This document shows, piece after piece, positions 34,341 through 42,749 of a stretch of 64,000 nt of DNA. The notes beneath the pieces are model-generated. The model ran no database searches and was not told the DNA's origin. It worked only from the letters and a program-made list of their open reading frames with translations. Source of the DNA: Acidobacteriota bacterium. Its GTDB lineage: Bacteria > Acidobacteriota > Terriglobia > UBA7540. Positions within the stretch are counted from its first letter, which is position 1. Each line of letters begins with the position of its first letter. A program made the translations under genes and the position numbers. The stretch covers positions 1-64,000 of the forward strand of contig JAKAWG010000008.1 of NCBI GenBank assembly GCA_021817045.1, given 5' to 3'.

Positions 34341-34892
34341 ATGAAAAGGGTCAAAGACTCGATTTCGTGGGTAATTGCAGGAGTTGCTGTGATCGGCATG
34401 GTGGGAGCTCTCTTCTACGCGGGTCTGGCGCGAGCCAGGGCCTCAGGTGCTTCGCAGGAAGAGGCTCAAAAGGCGCTGAGCGAGCAAACTCAGCAAAATC
34501 TCTCGACGGCGATGCACGGCGAGGCGTTTGCCTACGTGAAGTATATGCTTTTCGCCGAAGAGGCTCGGCGCAGTGGCCAGCCGGAACTGGCAGCATTGTT
34601 CGAGAAAACCGCCCAGACGGAGCGCTTCGAGCACTTCGCCGAGGAAGCGAAGCTTGCAGGTCTTGTAGGCAGCAGTGAAGACAACCTGCGTGACGCGATA
34701 AAGGGCGAGTCCTACGAAGTGGCGATGATGTACAGGCAGTTTGCGCAGGAAGCGGAAGAAGCTGGTGATTACGCTGCTGCGGATCGGTTCTCGGAGATTC
34801 GAAAAGACGAGATGACGCATCGCGACGCGTATAAAGCGGCGTTGGAAAAACTGGGCCAGGAAGCGTTTGCGCTAAGGCTCGGTGCCCGCTGA
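34341..34892 (+). CDS. Membrane-anchored rubrerythrin-like diiron protein
   Basis: The 183-residue protein has one N-terminal membrane segment (about residues 9-29, WVIAGVAVIGMVGALFYAGL). A ferritin-like domain follows with NLSTAMHGEAFAYVKYMLFA, ERFEHFAEEAKLAGL, AIKGESYEVAMMYRQFAQEA and FSEIRKDEMTHRDAY, giving the Glu and ExxH ligands of a diiron site in four helices. Rubrerythrins reduce hydrogen peroxide; here the usual C-terminal rubredoxin domain is absent, so an outside electron donor would be needed. GGGAGGAAGC precedes the ATG. The N-terminal anchor is unusual for the family. Confidence 0.82.
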   Translation: MKRVKDSISWVIAGVAVIGMVGALFYAGLARARASGASQEEAQKALSEQTQQNLSTAMHGEAFAYVKYMLFAEEARRSGQPELAALFEKTAQTERFEHFAEEAKLAGLVGSSEDNLRDAIKGESYEVAMMYRQFAQEAEEAGDYAAADRFSEIRKDEMTHRDAYKAALEKLGQEAFALRLGAR

Positions 34893-35010
34893 GGGATTGA
34901 GACCAGGGATAGGTCAGCTTCGGCCCATGCCGGCCTGGGGAGGCCTGCACGTGCTGATCGTGTACTGTCCCATTGCACTGTTCCTGGACGCGCCGCGGAA
35001 GACGCGAGAA

Positions 35011-35778
35011 CTATTTCCTTCTTTTCTTCTTATGAGGCTGGCTGGCTTCGAATTCAGCGAGTGCTTCTAGGTAGCGATCCTGGTATGCGCCGTCGGTGGG
35101 ATCGAGCCGGCTTGCCAGGCGATATTGGTCCAGCGCCGCTCGGAGGTCACCCAGCTTTTCGTAAGCGTATCCAAGACCGTTATGGAGACCGGCGCTATTG
35201 GGATCGTGGCGGAGAGCTTCGAGCAATTCCACGCGGGCGCTGTCCCATTGCTGAACCATGAGGAATGTCTCACCTAGCTCGTGGTGAAGATTGGGATTTT
35301 CAGGATCGACTTGGATGGCACGGCGGAGCGTTTCAATAGCCTGGGGAAACTGGCCGTTTGACCGGTAGTTCGTCGCCTCTCGAAAGAGCCGCCGCATTGC
35401 CATGTCGCGTTCGGCCACGGCTAAGGAATCGGAATTGGCTTTGGCCGCGGGCGAGAGAGAATCTTGGGGCGTCAGGACGAGTGCCGAGCCAGGCGAAGGG
35501 GAGATGAAATAGGTCATCTCGGGTTTGCCCGCGCATACGACGTGAATGTAATGGTCCGAAGGTGAGACATCGTCCAAGGTAAGAGTTCCATGCGAGCCCG
35601 TCTTTCCTTCCGGCGTTCCGTCAACATCCACGCTGCACAACGCTTTACCGGCGCGGATTTCAACGCGTGCCTCATGGAGCTTGTGCTTCCGCAGGGGAAA
35701 TGCGGAAAGGCTGACGCTCGCACTCAGGAGAATGCCTGCCGTCCACAAAAAAAAAGCCTTTGCACCGTTCTTCAGCAC
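35011..35778 (-). CDS. Exported TPR-repeat protein
   Basis: The 255-residue protein has a signal peptide (AFFLWTAGILLSASVSLSAF), a PEGA-like beta segment (SVDVDGTPEGKTGSHGTLTL) and then three tetratricopeptide repeats from about residue 135: NGQFPQAIETLRRAIQVDPE, QWDSARVELLEALRHDPNSA and LGDLRAALDQYRLASRLDPT. The tail is Lys/Arg-rich (PHKKKRRK). TPR proteins scaffold complexes, often in envelope biogenesis. It is convergent with the rubrerythrin-like gene and divergent from the acyl-CoA dehydrogenase. The specific partner is unknown. Confidence 0.82.
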   Translation of the reverse strand: MLKNGAKAFFLWTAGILLSASVSLSAFPLRKHKLHEARVEIRAGKALCSVDVDGTPEGKTGSHGTLTLDDVSPSDHYIHVVCAGKPEMTYFISPSPGSALVLTPQDSLSPAAKANSDSLAVAERDMAMRRLFREATNYRSNGQFPQAIETLRRAIQVDPENPNLHHELGETFLMVQQWDSARVELLEALRHDPNSAGLHNGLGYAYEKLGDLRAALDQYRLASRLDPTDGAYQDRYLEALAEFEASQPHKKKRRK

Positions 35779-35966
35779 GGCGGCTTCATCTTAGCACATC
35801 ACGCCGTTCCAGCACGGTTGCGCCGAACTGCTGAATAGCCTTTCGGGACCCCGCCACTCTCACTTATGCCGCCAGGTGGCGGAATGAACTCCGCGCAAAC
35901 CTGGAAGCTTCCTATTTTCACCCGCAGCCGACATCACGCTGCTGGTATGCTATACAGGAGAGCCGC

Positions 35967-37154
35967 TTGCTAAGAGCACGGGTGGGCTCCCCGGGGTGGC
36001 GGTTGGACTTCGAGCTTACCGAAGAACAACGGGCAATCAGGCACTCCGTGAGGGAATTTGCTGAGCGGGAGATCCGTCCCCACGTTTCCGAATGGGACGA
36101 AACCCAGCATTTCCCCGCCGAGATCTTACCCCACCTCGCCCGTTTGGGCTTGATGGGTGTCACTGTTCCACCCCAATATGGCGGTGCGGGGCTAGGCTAT
36201 GCGGAGTATGTCACGATCGTGGAAGAACTGGCGCGTGTGGATGGCTCCGTCGCTTTGATCGTGGCGGCTCACAATTCGCTGTGCGCCGGGCACATTGCTG
36301 AGGCAGGAACGGAAGAACAGAAGCGGAAGTTCCTGTCGCCCCTCGCCCGCGGCGAAAAGCTCGGCTGCTGGAGCCTGACGGAACCGCAAGCAGGGAGCGA
36401 CGCTGGGGGTACGCACACTACAGCTCGCCGCGAAGGGACGGCATGGGTGCTCAACGGTTCCAAGACTTTCGCGTCAAACGGCAGCCATGCGGACGTATGT
36501 GTTGCAATGGCAGTGACGGACAAGGCCGCGCAGAAGCACGGCATTTCCGCCTTCATCATCGAGCGCGGCGCGCCCGGCTTCCGGGTTGGCAAGAAGGAAA
36601 ACAAAATGGGATTACGCGCCAGCGACACCGCCGAAATCATCTTTGAAGACTGCTGCATTCCGGCGGAGAATTGCCTGGGCAAGCCCGGAGCTGGGTTTAT
36701 TGACAGCCTGAAGGTGCTCGACAAAGGACGCGTTTCCATCGCCGCGCTTGCCGTTGGCATGGCGCAAGGAGCCTTCGAGTCCAGCTTGAACTATGCAAAG
36801 CAGAGGCGCCAGTTCGGTCGCCCCATCGCGGAGTTCGAAGCGGTCCAATGGAAGCTTGCCGATATGGCGACGGACATCGAAGCGGCGCGCCTGCTGACGC
36901 TGCGCGCTGCCGCCCGCGTTGACCGCGGCCTGCGCGTGACTAGGGAAAGCGCCATGGCCAAACTCATGGCGGGCGAGATGGCCGTCAAGGTGGCGAACGA
37001 GGCAGTGCAAATCCACGGCGGCTACGGGCTGATCAAGGACTATCCGGTGGAAAAGTATTACCGCGACGTGAAGCTATGTACCATCGGCGAAGGTACAAGC
37101 GAAATTCAGCGCCTGGTCATCTCGCGCGAGTTGCTTCACGACTCAGGCTCCTGA
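35967..37154 (+). CDS. Acyl-CoA dehydrogenase (short/branched-chain type)
   Basis: FAD-dependent acyl-CoA dehydrogenases introduce a 2,3-double bond into acyl-CoA. This 395-residue protein shows [34 protein letters not shown] (FAD loop), [20 protein letters not shown] and [20 protein letters not shown]. The C-terminal [20 protein letters not shown] and [18 protein letters not shown] carry the catalytic Glu in the EGTSEIQ region. The TTG at 35967 has CAGGAG 6 nt upstream and is preferred. It precedes meaB and methylmalonyl-CoA epimerase, so it likely serves branched-chain amino acid or odd-chain fatty acid breakdown to propionyl-CoA. Confidence 0.92.
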   Translation: MLRARVGSPGWRLDFELTEEQRAIRHSVREFAEREIRPHVSEWDETQHFPAEILPHLARLGLMGVTVPPQYGGAGLGYAEYVTIVEELARVDGSVALIVAAHNSLCAGHIAEAGTEEQKRKFLSPLARGEKLGCWSLTEPQAGSDAGGTHTTARREGTAWVLNGSKTFASNGSHADVCVAMAVTDKAAQKHGISAFIIERGAPGFRVGKKENKMGLRASDTAEIIFEDCCIPAENCLGKPGAGFIDSLKVLDKGRVSIAALAVGMAQGAFESSLNYAKQRRQFGRPIAEFEAVQWKLADMATDIEAARLLTLRAAARVDRGLRVTRESAMAKLMAGEMAVKVANEAVQIHGGYGLIKDYPVEKYYRDVKLCTIGEGTSEIQRLVISRELLHDSGS

Positions 37155-37204
37155 ACCGCCTTACCCGCGGCGGCGAGCGGCTACGCGCAGCGTGCTCCTG
37201 CTCC

Positions 37205-38173
37205 ATGGAAGACACGTACGAAAGGTGGGTACAAGAGATTCGCTCCGGCGATCATCGCGCGGTGGCGCGCGCTATCTCGGCGGTGGAGAGTGGCGACCCG
37301 GTCGGCGTTGGTCTGCTGAAATGCTTGTTCCCAAAGAACTGCCAGGAGGCTTACGTGCTGGGCGTGACGGGACCGCCGGGCGCAGGCAAGAGCACGCTGG
37401 TGGAAAAGCTCGTCATTGCGTGCCGTCGCCGGAACAATCGGGTTGGCGTTCTGGCGGTGGATCCCACAAGCCCTTTTTCCGGCGGAGCGTTTCTTGGCGA
37501 CCGCATCCGCATGCAGAGCTTGTCTAACGACGAAGCAGTTTACATTCGCAGCATGGCGACGCGGGGGCGCTTGGGAGGCGTCGCTGTGGCGGCCGCAGAC
37601 GCCGTCGCCGTGTTCCAGGCGGCTGGTTGCGAGGTTGTGCTGGTGGAAACCGTGGGCGTGGGGCAGGATGAAACCGACATCAGGTCGATTGCGGACGCCA
37701 CGCTGTTGGTTGTCGCGCCGGAAATTGGCGACGGCATTCAGGTGTTGAAGGCCGGAGTCATGGAAATCGCCGATTTATTCGTCATTAACAAAGCGGATCT
37801 GCCGGGCGCAGGCCGCCTTGAGGAGTACCTCCGCGCGCTCACGTCAACAGCGCGGCAGGATGGGTGGGACCCGCCCGTTTTACAAACAATCGCGACCACC
37901 GGCGAGGGCGTGGAGCAGCTCACAAAGGCCATCGACGCGTTCCACGCTTATTGCCGAACAAATTCTCTCTGCGGTCGGCGCCAGCGCGAAAGATGGCGAC
38001 TGCGACTCCTGGAGATCGTCCGGCAAAATCTTTTCGACCGCTGGGCGCAAGTGCGGCTGGCCGACGGTTCAGTGAGCGCGTTTGCCGAGCGGATCGCGAA
38101 CGGAGAGCAAGATCCCTACTCCGCAGCCGAAGAACTTACGCGGGATTTTTTCACCGGACCATCGGGCCATTGA
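37205..38173 (+). CDS. meaB: Methylmalonyl-CoA mutase-associated GTPase MeaB
   Basis: MeaB is a G3E-type GTPase that protects and loads B12 into methylmalonyl-CoA mutase. The 322-residue protein has Walker A GVTGPPGAGKST at about residue 60, VAVDPTSPFSGGAFLGDRIRM-like switch sequences (LAVDPTSPFSGGAFLGDRIR), VETVGVGQDETDI and VINKADLPGAGRLEEYL (NKAD specificity loop). The start ATG at 37205 gives MEDTYERWVQEIRSGD, the normal family N-terminus; the open frame extends upstream into the preceding gene. No strong ribosome site is seen. It is 50 nt after the dehydrogenase and 17 nt before the epimerase. Confidence 0.93.
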   Translation: MEDTYERWVQEIRSGDHRAVARAISAVESGDPVGVGLLKCLFPKNCQEAYVLGVTGPPGAGKSTLVEKLVIACRRRNNRVGVLAVDPTSPFSGGAFLGDRIRMQSLSNDEAVYIRSMATRGRLGGVAVAAADAVAVFQAAGCEVVLVETVGVGQDETDIRSIADATLLVVAPEIGDGIQVLKAGVMEIADLFVINKADLPGAGRLEEYLRALTSTARQDGWDPPVLQTIATTGEGVEQLTKAIDAFHAYCRTNSLCGRRQRERWRLRLLEIVRQNLFDRWAQVRLADGSVSAFAERIANGEQDPYSAAEELTRDFFTGPSGH

Positions 38174-38190
38174 CTCAATAAGACAATCTT

Positions 38191-38586
38191 ATGCGGATTC
38201 ATCACCTTGGCATCGCGGTAGGCGCCTTGCGGGACGCGGTTCCCGTGTTCGAAAAGCTTCTTGGCGCAAAGCCTCTTTCAGAAGAGACTGTTGCGGATCA
38301 GAAGGTGCGCGTAGCAGTCTTTGGAGTGGAAGGCAGCCGCATCGAACTGCTGGAGGCAACGAGCCCTGACTCTCCCGTCGCAAACTTTATCGCGAAGCGC
38401 GGACCCGGCGTTCATCACGTCACGCTCGCCGTCCCTGACTTGGCGGCGACTGTGGTGGAACTCGAGCGGGCTGGATTTCGGCTGGTGGATCGTGCGCCGC
38501 GCGTGGGCGCTGGAAACGAGCGGATTGCCTTTCTCCATCCCGGCAGCACGGCCGGCGTGCTGATTGAGCTCCTTGAGGAACCGTAA
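38191..38586 (+). CDS. mce: Methylmalonyl-CoA epimerase
   Basis: This 131-residue vicinal-oxygen-chelate protein interconverts (S)- and (R)-methylmalonyl-CoA, between propionyl-CoA carboxylase and the mutase. The metal site residues fit: IHHLGIAVG (His), SRIELLEATSPDSPVANF (Glu), GPGVHHVTLAVPD (His) and AGVLIELLEEP (Glu). The length is normal for the family. It begins 17 nt after meaB and shares its strand, so an operon is likely. Confidence 0.93.
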   Translation: MRIHHLGIAVGALRDAVPVFEKLLGAKPLSEETVADQKVRVAVFGVEGSRIELLEATSPDSPVANFIAKRGPGVHHVTLAVPDLAATVVELERAGFRLVDRAPRVGAGNERIAFLHPGSTAGVLIELLEEP

Positions 38587-38621
38587 ATAATTCGGAGCTT
38601 GTTGAAAGGCCATGCGGAGGA

Positions 38622-38697
38622 CGTAGCGGCGGTTTTACATCGCTAGAAGTGCGGCGTTTCTCACGCCTCGATGGCGGCATAAAGCCGCCGCTACACG
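38622..38697. repeat. Palindromic intergenic element (long version)
   Basis: It starts CGTAGCGGCGG and ends CCGCCGCTACACG. The inner part has hairpins around GTGCGGCGTTTCTCACGCC and GGCGGCATAAAGCCGCC. It fills most of the gap between mce and the next gene. Confidence 0.75.
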
Positions 38698-38727
38698 TGA
38701 TCGAGCAACCTGCTCGGGTAAGCCATA

Positions 38728-39570
38728 ATGAAACTGGGAAAGTTCGAAGTTCATGTCCTGAGCGACGGACCATTCACTCTCGATGGCGGGCAGGTTTTTG
38801 GCGTAGTGCCCAAGCCGCTCTGGGAAAAAAGAATCGCTGCGGACGCCAGAAACCGTGTGCATTGGGGTCTTACTTGCCTCCTGGTGCAGGGCGACGGACG
38901 GAACATCGTCATCGAGACGGGCATCGGCGACAAGTTTGACCCGAAACGCGCCGACATATACGGCGTCGATCATGCTTCAACTTCGCTCCTTTCGGGGCTC
39001 GCGGATTGTGGCGTCAGGCCGGAAGATGTCGACGTGGTCATCAACACTCATCTCCACTTCGACCACTGTGGCTGGAACACGCGGCGCGAGGGCGAAAAGC
39101 TGGTTCCGACTTTTCCGCGCGCCCGCTATTTTGTCCAGCGCGGCGAATGGGAGCACGCCATGTGCCCTACCGAGCGGGACCGTGCCAGCTACATCGAGGA
39201 ATTTTTCGCCCCCACGGAGCGGCAAACCGAGTTCCTCAATGGCGATGCCGAGATCCTGCCGGACGTGAGCGTTGAGCTTCTACCCGGGCATACGCGGCAC
39301 ATGCAAGGCGTGCGGATCGGCCACGGGCGGGAAGCCGTTTACTTTATCTCCGACTTGGTTCCCACCACCCTTCACCTGCAGCCGCCGTGGATCATGAGCT
39401 TTGATCTCTACCCCCTGGAGACGCTTGCCAACAAGAAGCGCCTTCTGCCCCAGCTTGCCGCCGAAGGCGCTTGGGTGGTCTTTCCGCACGACGCATCCGT
39501 GCCGGGAGCGCGGCTGGAGGAACGAAACGGCGCTTTTCATACGGCTTCCCTATTCACGGAGCGGAACTGA
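38728..39570 (+). CDS. Metallo-beta-lactamase fold hydrolase (lactonase-like)
   Basis: The 280-residue product carries the MBL metal motif NTHLHFDHCGWNT (HxHxDH), followed by VELLPGHTRHMQG (His), YFISDL (Asp) and VVFPHDASVPG (His), which gives a complete dinuclear site. The N-terminal LSDGPFTLDGGQVFGVVPK and the layout resemble quorum-quenching or lactone-type hydrolases. No signal peptide is seen. The substrate cannot be read from the sequence. The ATG is preceded by a weak GGTAAG. Confidence 0.85.
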   Translation: MKLGKFEVHVLSDGPFTLDGGQVFGVVPKPLWEKRIAADARNRVHWGLTCLLVQGDGRNIVIETGIGDKFDPKRADIYGVDHASTSLLSGLADCGVRPEDVDVVINTHLHFDHCGWNTRREGEKLVPTFPRARYFVQRGEWEHAMCPTERDRASYIEEFFAPTERQTEFLNGDAEILPDVSVELLPGHTRHMQGVRIGHGREAVYFISDLVPTTLHLQPPWIMSFDLYPLETLANKKRLLPQLAAEGAWVVFPHDASVPGARLEERNGAFHTASLFTERN

Positions 39571-39708
39571 AACGCGCGTTGGGATTCGGTAGTGGGTCAG
39601 TTTGAAATTCCTCGTTTAGCCCCTGAACTGAGGGCGCTTCCAAAATTAATGGTGTTTCTTACGCCTCGCAGAGACTTTCTCGTATCACAGCCCCGAGAGG
39701 TGACATGA

Positions 39709-40320
39709 ATGGCGCTGCCAGCTTGGAATCCTACAAAGGATGAAGTTCCGTCGGCAAGCCGTCGCGGTGAAAGAACGACTGCTCCAATTTATGAGGCGGT
39801 CGGAGATGCACTGTCGCGCTGGGAGCATCTTGAATCCGGTCTTACTAGACTGTTTCAACTACTGTGCGAGACGCCATCGTTTGCCGCCTGTCGAGCCTAC
39901 GGTACAGTTGACTCACCGTTCGCGCATTCGCAAATGCTGCGTGCTGCAATGGATGTATTCTTCGTCTTGCGCAATGCGGTAGACTCACAGGAACACAGGG
40001 AAATGAAGGTGTTACTAAAAGCCTATGACAAAGCACAACTGTACCGCAACAACATTGCACATGGAATTGCAGTAGGCTTCTTTCTAAAAGACGGAGGCCA
40101 TTCTGGATATTTTCTCTGCCCTCCATCCTCTGCGACCAAGAAAGTGGCGAAAATCGACCCAAGGGAAGTGTATTTGTACGGGGCAAGCTATTGGTATGAC
40201 AGCAGAGATATCGAACACTACCGGGATCGATTCACAGCGCTTCTTAAAGCGACGATGGAACTTATTCAGTCGGTGAATGGGAAATACAAAGTTTTGAAAC
40301 CGTCGCAGCTTCATCCGTGA
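39709..40320 (+). CDS. HEPN-like protein of unknown function
   Basis: The 203-residue protein is largely helical in the middle ([44 protein letters not shown]). At residues 113-118 there is RNNIAH, an Rx4H motif in a helix, the RNase signature of HEPN domains. Lower GC and different codon use from its neighbours suggest horizontal transfer. GAGGTGACATGA precedes the ATG. No obvious partner (nucleotidyltransferase or toxin-antitoxin mate) is adjacent. The HEPN call is from motif only; it could also be a helical protein of another fold. Confidence 0.5.
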   Translation: MALPAWNPTKDEVPSASRRGERTTAPIYEAVGDALSRWEHLESGLTRLFQLLCETPSFAACRAYGTVDSPFAHSQMLRAAMDVFFVLRNAVDSQEHREMKVLLKAYDKAQLYRNNIAHGIAVGFFLKDGGHSGYFLCPPSSATKKVAKIDPREVYLYGASYWYDSRDIEHYRDRFTALLKATMELIQSVNGKYKVLKPSQLHP

Positions 40321-40498
40321 TGCTATCCTCCGTCCCTTTGTAAATATCAAGGTACTCGACAATGGTCGCCGCGCCTTAAGGGCGGGATGCGATACGCCTA
40401 GAATTCAAACTGACCGACTACCTGGGATTCCAACCCATAGACAAGTCCAGGATTTTTGTGTCTCAATAGAAAGTTCGACTGAAATGGAAAGGGTGCTT

Positions 40499-41395
40499 AT
40501 GGCCCATGCGGAAATCGGCATTATTGGCGGCAGCGGCGTTTATCAGATGGCTGGCCTCAGGCGCAAGCGCGAGGTGCGAGTGGCGACTCCCTTCGGCCGC
40601 CCGTCGGATGCCTATGTGCTGGGCGAACTCGAAGGAAGGCGCGTCGCGTTTCTGGCGCGGCACGGCAGGGGACACGTACTGCTGCCATCAGAGATCAACT
40701 TTCGCGCGAACGTTTACGGCTTTAAGAAGCTTGGCGCCGAGCGCATTGTGGCTTTGAGCGCTGTCGGCTCGCTGCGCGAAGACATCAAGCCGATGGACTG
40801 CGTGATCCCGTCGCAGTTTTTCGACCGTACACGAGGCCGCATTTCAACGTTTTTCGGCGGCGGCCTGGCCGCACACATCAGCTTTGCAGATCCATTCTGT
40901 CCGGCAGTGCAGGACGCCTTGGAGCGATCCTGCAAGGTTGTGGGGGTGACCACCCATCGCGGCGGGACTTACCTCTGCATGGAAGGCCCGGCGTTTTCCA
41001 CCAAGGCGGAATCGAACCTTTACCGCGCCTGGGGCATGGATGTGATCGGGATGACCAACCTGCAGGAAGCCAAGCTCGCCCGCGAGGCGGAAATCTGTTA
41101 TGCGACGCTGGCCATGGTGACAGATTACGATTGCTGGCACGCGGATCATGACGTAGTGACGGTGGAACAAATTTGCGAGGTTTTGCAGCGGAACGCCGAA
41201 CACGCCCAGGAAATTATCCGCCATACCGTCCGTGGGCTCCCTAAAGAGCGAGCTTGCAAGTGCGGCTCGGCGCTGGCTCACGCGTTCATCACGGACCGCA
41301 AGAACGTGCCCGCGGCGACCAAGAAAAAATTGGCACTGCTGGTGGGAAAATACCTGAAAAGCCGAGACGAGAGACGAGAGGCGAGAGGTAAGTGA
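40499..41395 (+). CDS. mtnP: S-methyl-5'-thioadenosine phosphorylase (MTA phosphorylase)
   Basis: MtnP cleaves methylthioadenosine to adenine and methylthioribose-1-phosphate in methionine salvage. The 298-residue protein has [44 protein letters not shown], and the family-specific ends [39 protein letters not shown] and [19 protein letters not shown] lies 7 nt upstream of the ATG at 40499. The C-terminus after KYLK ([11 protein letters not shown]) is read from the left inverted repeat of the adjacent element, so the native end was probably near KYLK. The next start overlaps its stop by one base. Confidence 0.93.
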   Translation: MAHAEIGIIGGSGVYQMAGLRRKREVRVATPFGRPSDAYVLGELEGRRVAFLARHGRGHVLLPSEINFRANVYGFKKLGAERIVALSAVGSLREDIKPMDCVIPSQFFDRTRGRISTFFGGGLAAHISFADPFCPAVQDALERSCKVVGVTTHRGGTYLCMEGPAFSTKAESNLYRAWGMDVIGMTNLQEAKLAREAEICYATLAMVTDYDCWHADHDVVTVEQICEVLQRNAEHAQEIIRHTVRGLPKERACKCGSALAHAFITDRKNVPAATKKKLALLVGKYLKSRDERREARGK

Positions 41396-41817
41396 TGATT
41401 GGAGAGGCGTCGGGGGCAGAAAAGAAGGCCGGTTATGGATACCGGGAACTCGTGGTATGGCAGAAAGCAATAGAGCTCACCAAGCGAATCTACAGCGTCA
41501 CGCGTAGATTCCCTGATGAAGAGAGATTTGGCTTGGTTTCGCAAATGCGCCGCTCGGCGGTCTCAATACCCTCCAACATCGCTGAAGGCCACGCGCCACA
41601 CGACGAGGGAGTTTATCCAGTTTGTGTACCACGCAGAGGGTTCACTGGCAGAACTCGATACACAACTCAAGCTCGGTGTGGAGCTTGGCTACTGTGGCGA
41701 CAGCGAAGCGGCACCGATCGGCACGTTCATGGAGGAGGTCCGAAAAATGCTCAACGGCCTTCGTCGAAATCTTTCGGCAAGAGAGCGTTAACCTAGCTCG
41801 TCTCTTGTCTCTCGTCT
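41365..41817. mobile_element. Inverted-repeat-flanked element carrying a four-helix-bundle gene
   Basis: Left end 41365-41385 (AGACGAGAGACGAGAGGCGAG) and right end 41797-41817, read as its reverse complement, agree at 19 of 21 positions. The roughly 450-bp unit between them carries only the frameshifted four-helix-bundle gene. The left end supplies the last codons of mtnP. This layout resembles a MITE or a casette mobilised in trans, but transposition has not been shown for this family. Confidence 0.55.
41395..41791 (+). pseudogene. Frameshifted four-helix-bundle (S23/Avd-like) protein gene
   Basis: The first frame gives [40 protein letters not shown] and EGHA, the start of the 23S rRNA-intervening/four-helix bundle family. 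Around 41585-41600 the frame shifts by one base, and the other frame continues with [32 protein letters not shown] and [12 protein letters not shown]. Together they give the expected length of about 125 residues. An ATG overlaps the mtnP stop (TGATG). The family is related to Avd, the accessory protein of diversity-generating retroelements, but no reverse transcriptase is nearby. A sequencing error cannot be excluded. Confidence 0.75.
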
Positions 41818-41843
41818 TCATTCTGTTCTGGAAAGGATTCAAC

Positions 41844-42749
41844 GTGTCTCTTCTGGTAGTGGGTTCAGTAGCCTTTGACAGCATTCGGACGCCTTACGGG
41901 CAAGCAGAAATGATTCCCGGGGGCTCGGCAAGCTATTTCGCAGTGACGGCAAGCTACTTCACCCCCGTCAACGTGGTGGCAGTGGTCGGCGAGGACTTTG
42001 GAGAACAGCATCTACGGCTCTTTCAAGGGCGGCCGATTGACCTGAGCGGCCTCGAGCGGGCTCCGGGCAAAACATTTCTCTGGCGCGGGGAATATAGCAG
42101 TGACATGAACGAAGCGCGCACGCTCGAGACGCAATTGAACGTCTTCGAATCCTTCGCGCCGAAAATTCCCGCCGCCTATCTTGACTCCGAGTTTCTATTT
42201 CTTGGAAACATCGACCCGGTGTTGCAACTTCACGTTCGCAAGCAGCTTCCCAGAGCCCGCCTGGCCGCGTGTGACACGATGAACTTCTGGATCACGGGCA
42301 AGCCGGCCGAGCTCAAGAAGACTTTGGCGTCCGTCGATGCTTTGATCATTAACGAAGGCGAGGCTCGAATGCTTTCGGGCGCCGATACCTTGCGTCGGGC
42401 CGCGGCCGGAATTCAGAGCCTTGGCCCGCGAATCGTGATCGTGAAGCGGGGAGAGCACGGCGCTTGCTTCTTCGAAGGCAAATCCATCTTTTTTGTTCCG
42501 GCCTTTCCTCTGGAAGAGGTGCGCGATCCAACCGGGGCGGGCGACTCCTTCGCCGGGGGATTCATGGGATACATCGCCCGGCACGGCAATACCTCAGAGG
42601 CGCATCTGCGCCGAGCGCTGGTTTACGGATCGGTGATGGCCAGCTTTGCGGTGGAACAGTTCGGCCTGGAGCGGCTGCTGCGTATTGAGCGGCAGGAGAT
42701 CGAAGAACGGTTCCAAGACTTCAAGGCCATGACACACTTCGATGTCTGA
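41844..42749 (+). CDS. PfkB-family carbohydrate/nucleoside kinase
   Basis: The 301-residue product begins at a GTG with GAAAGGA 7 nt upstream: SLLVVGSVAFDSIRTPYG. It has PGGSASYFAVTASYFTPVNV, VDALIINEGEARMLSG and the PfkB signature RDPTGAGDSFAGGFMGYIA with the catalytic Asp. PfkB enzymes phosphorylate sugars or nucleosides with ATP. Since it follows mtnP, a role in nucleoside or methylthioribose-type salvage is possible, but MtnP already yields a phosphorylated sugar. The substrate is therefore open. Confidence 0.9.
   Translation: MSLLVVGSVAFDSIRTPYGQAEMIPGGSASYFAVTASYFTPVNVVAVVGEDFGEQHLRLFQGRPIDLSGLERAPGKTFLWRGEYSSDMNEARTLETQLNVFESFAPKIPAAYLDSEFLFLGNIDPVLQLHVRKQLPRARLAACDTMNFWITGKPAELKKTLASVDALIINEGEARMLSGADTLRRAAAGIQSLGPRIVIVKRGEHGACFFEGKSIFFVPAFPLEEVRDPTGAGDSFAGGFMGYIARHGNTSEAHLRRALVYGSVMASFAVEQFGLERLLRIERQEIEERFQDFKAMTHFDV

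Noticed and set aside
41364-41390. Short direct GAGACGA repeats as a CRISPR-like array
   Set aside because: Only two or three short units without spacers; they are better explained as the end of an inverted-repeat element.
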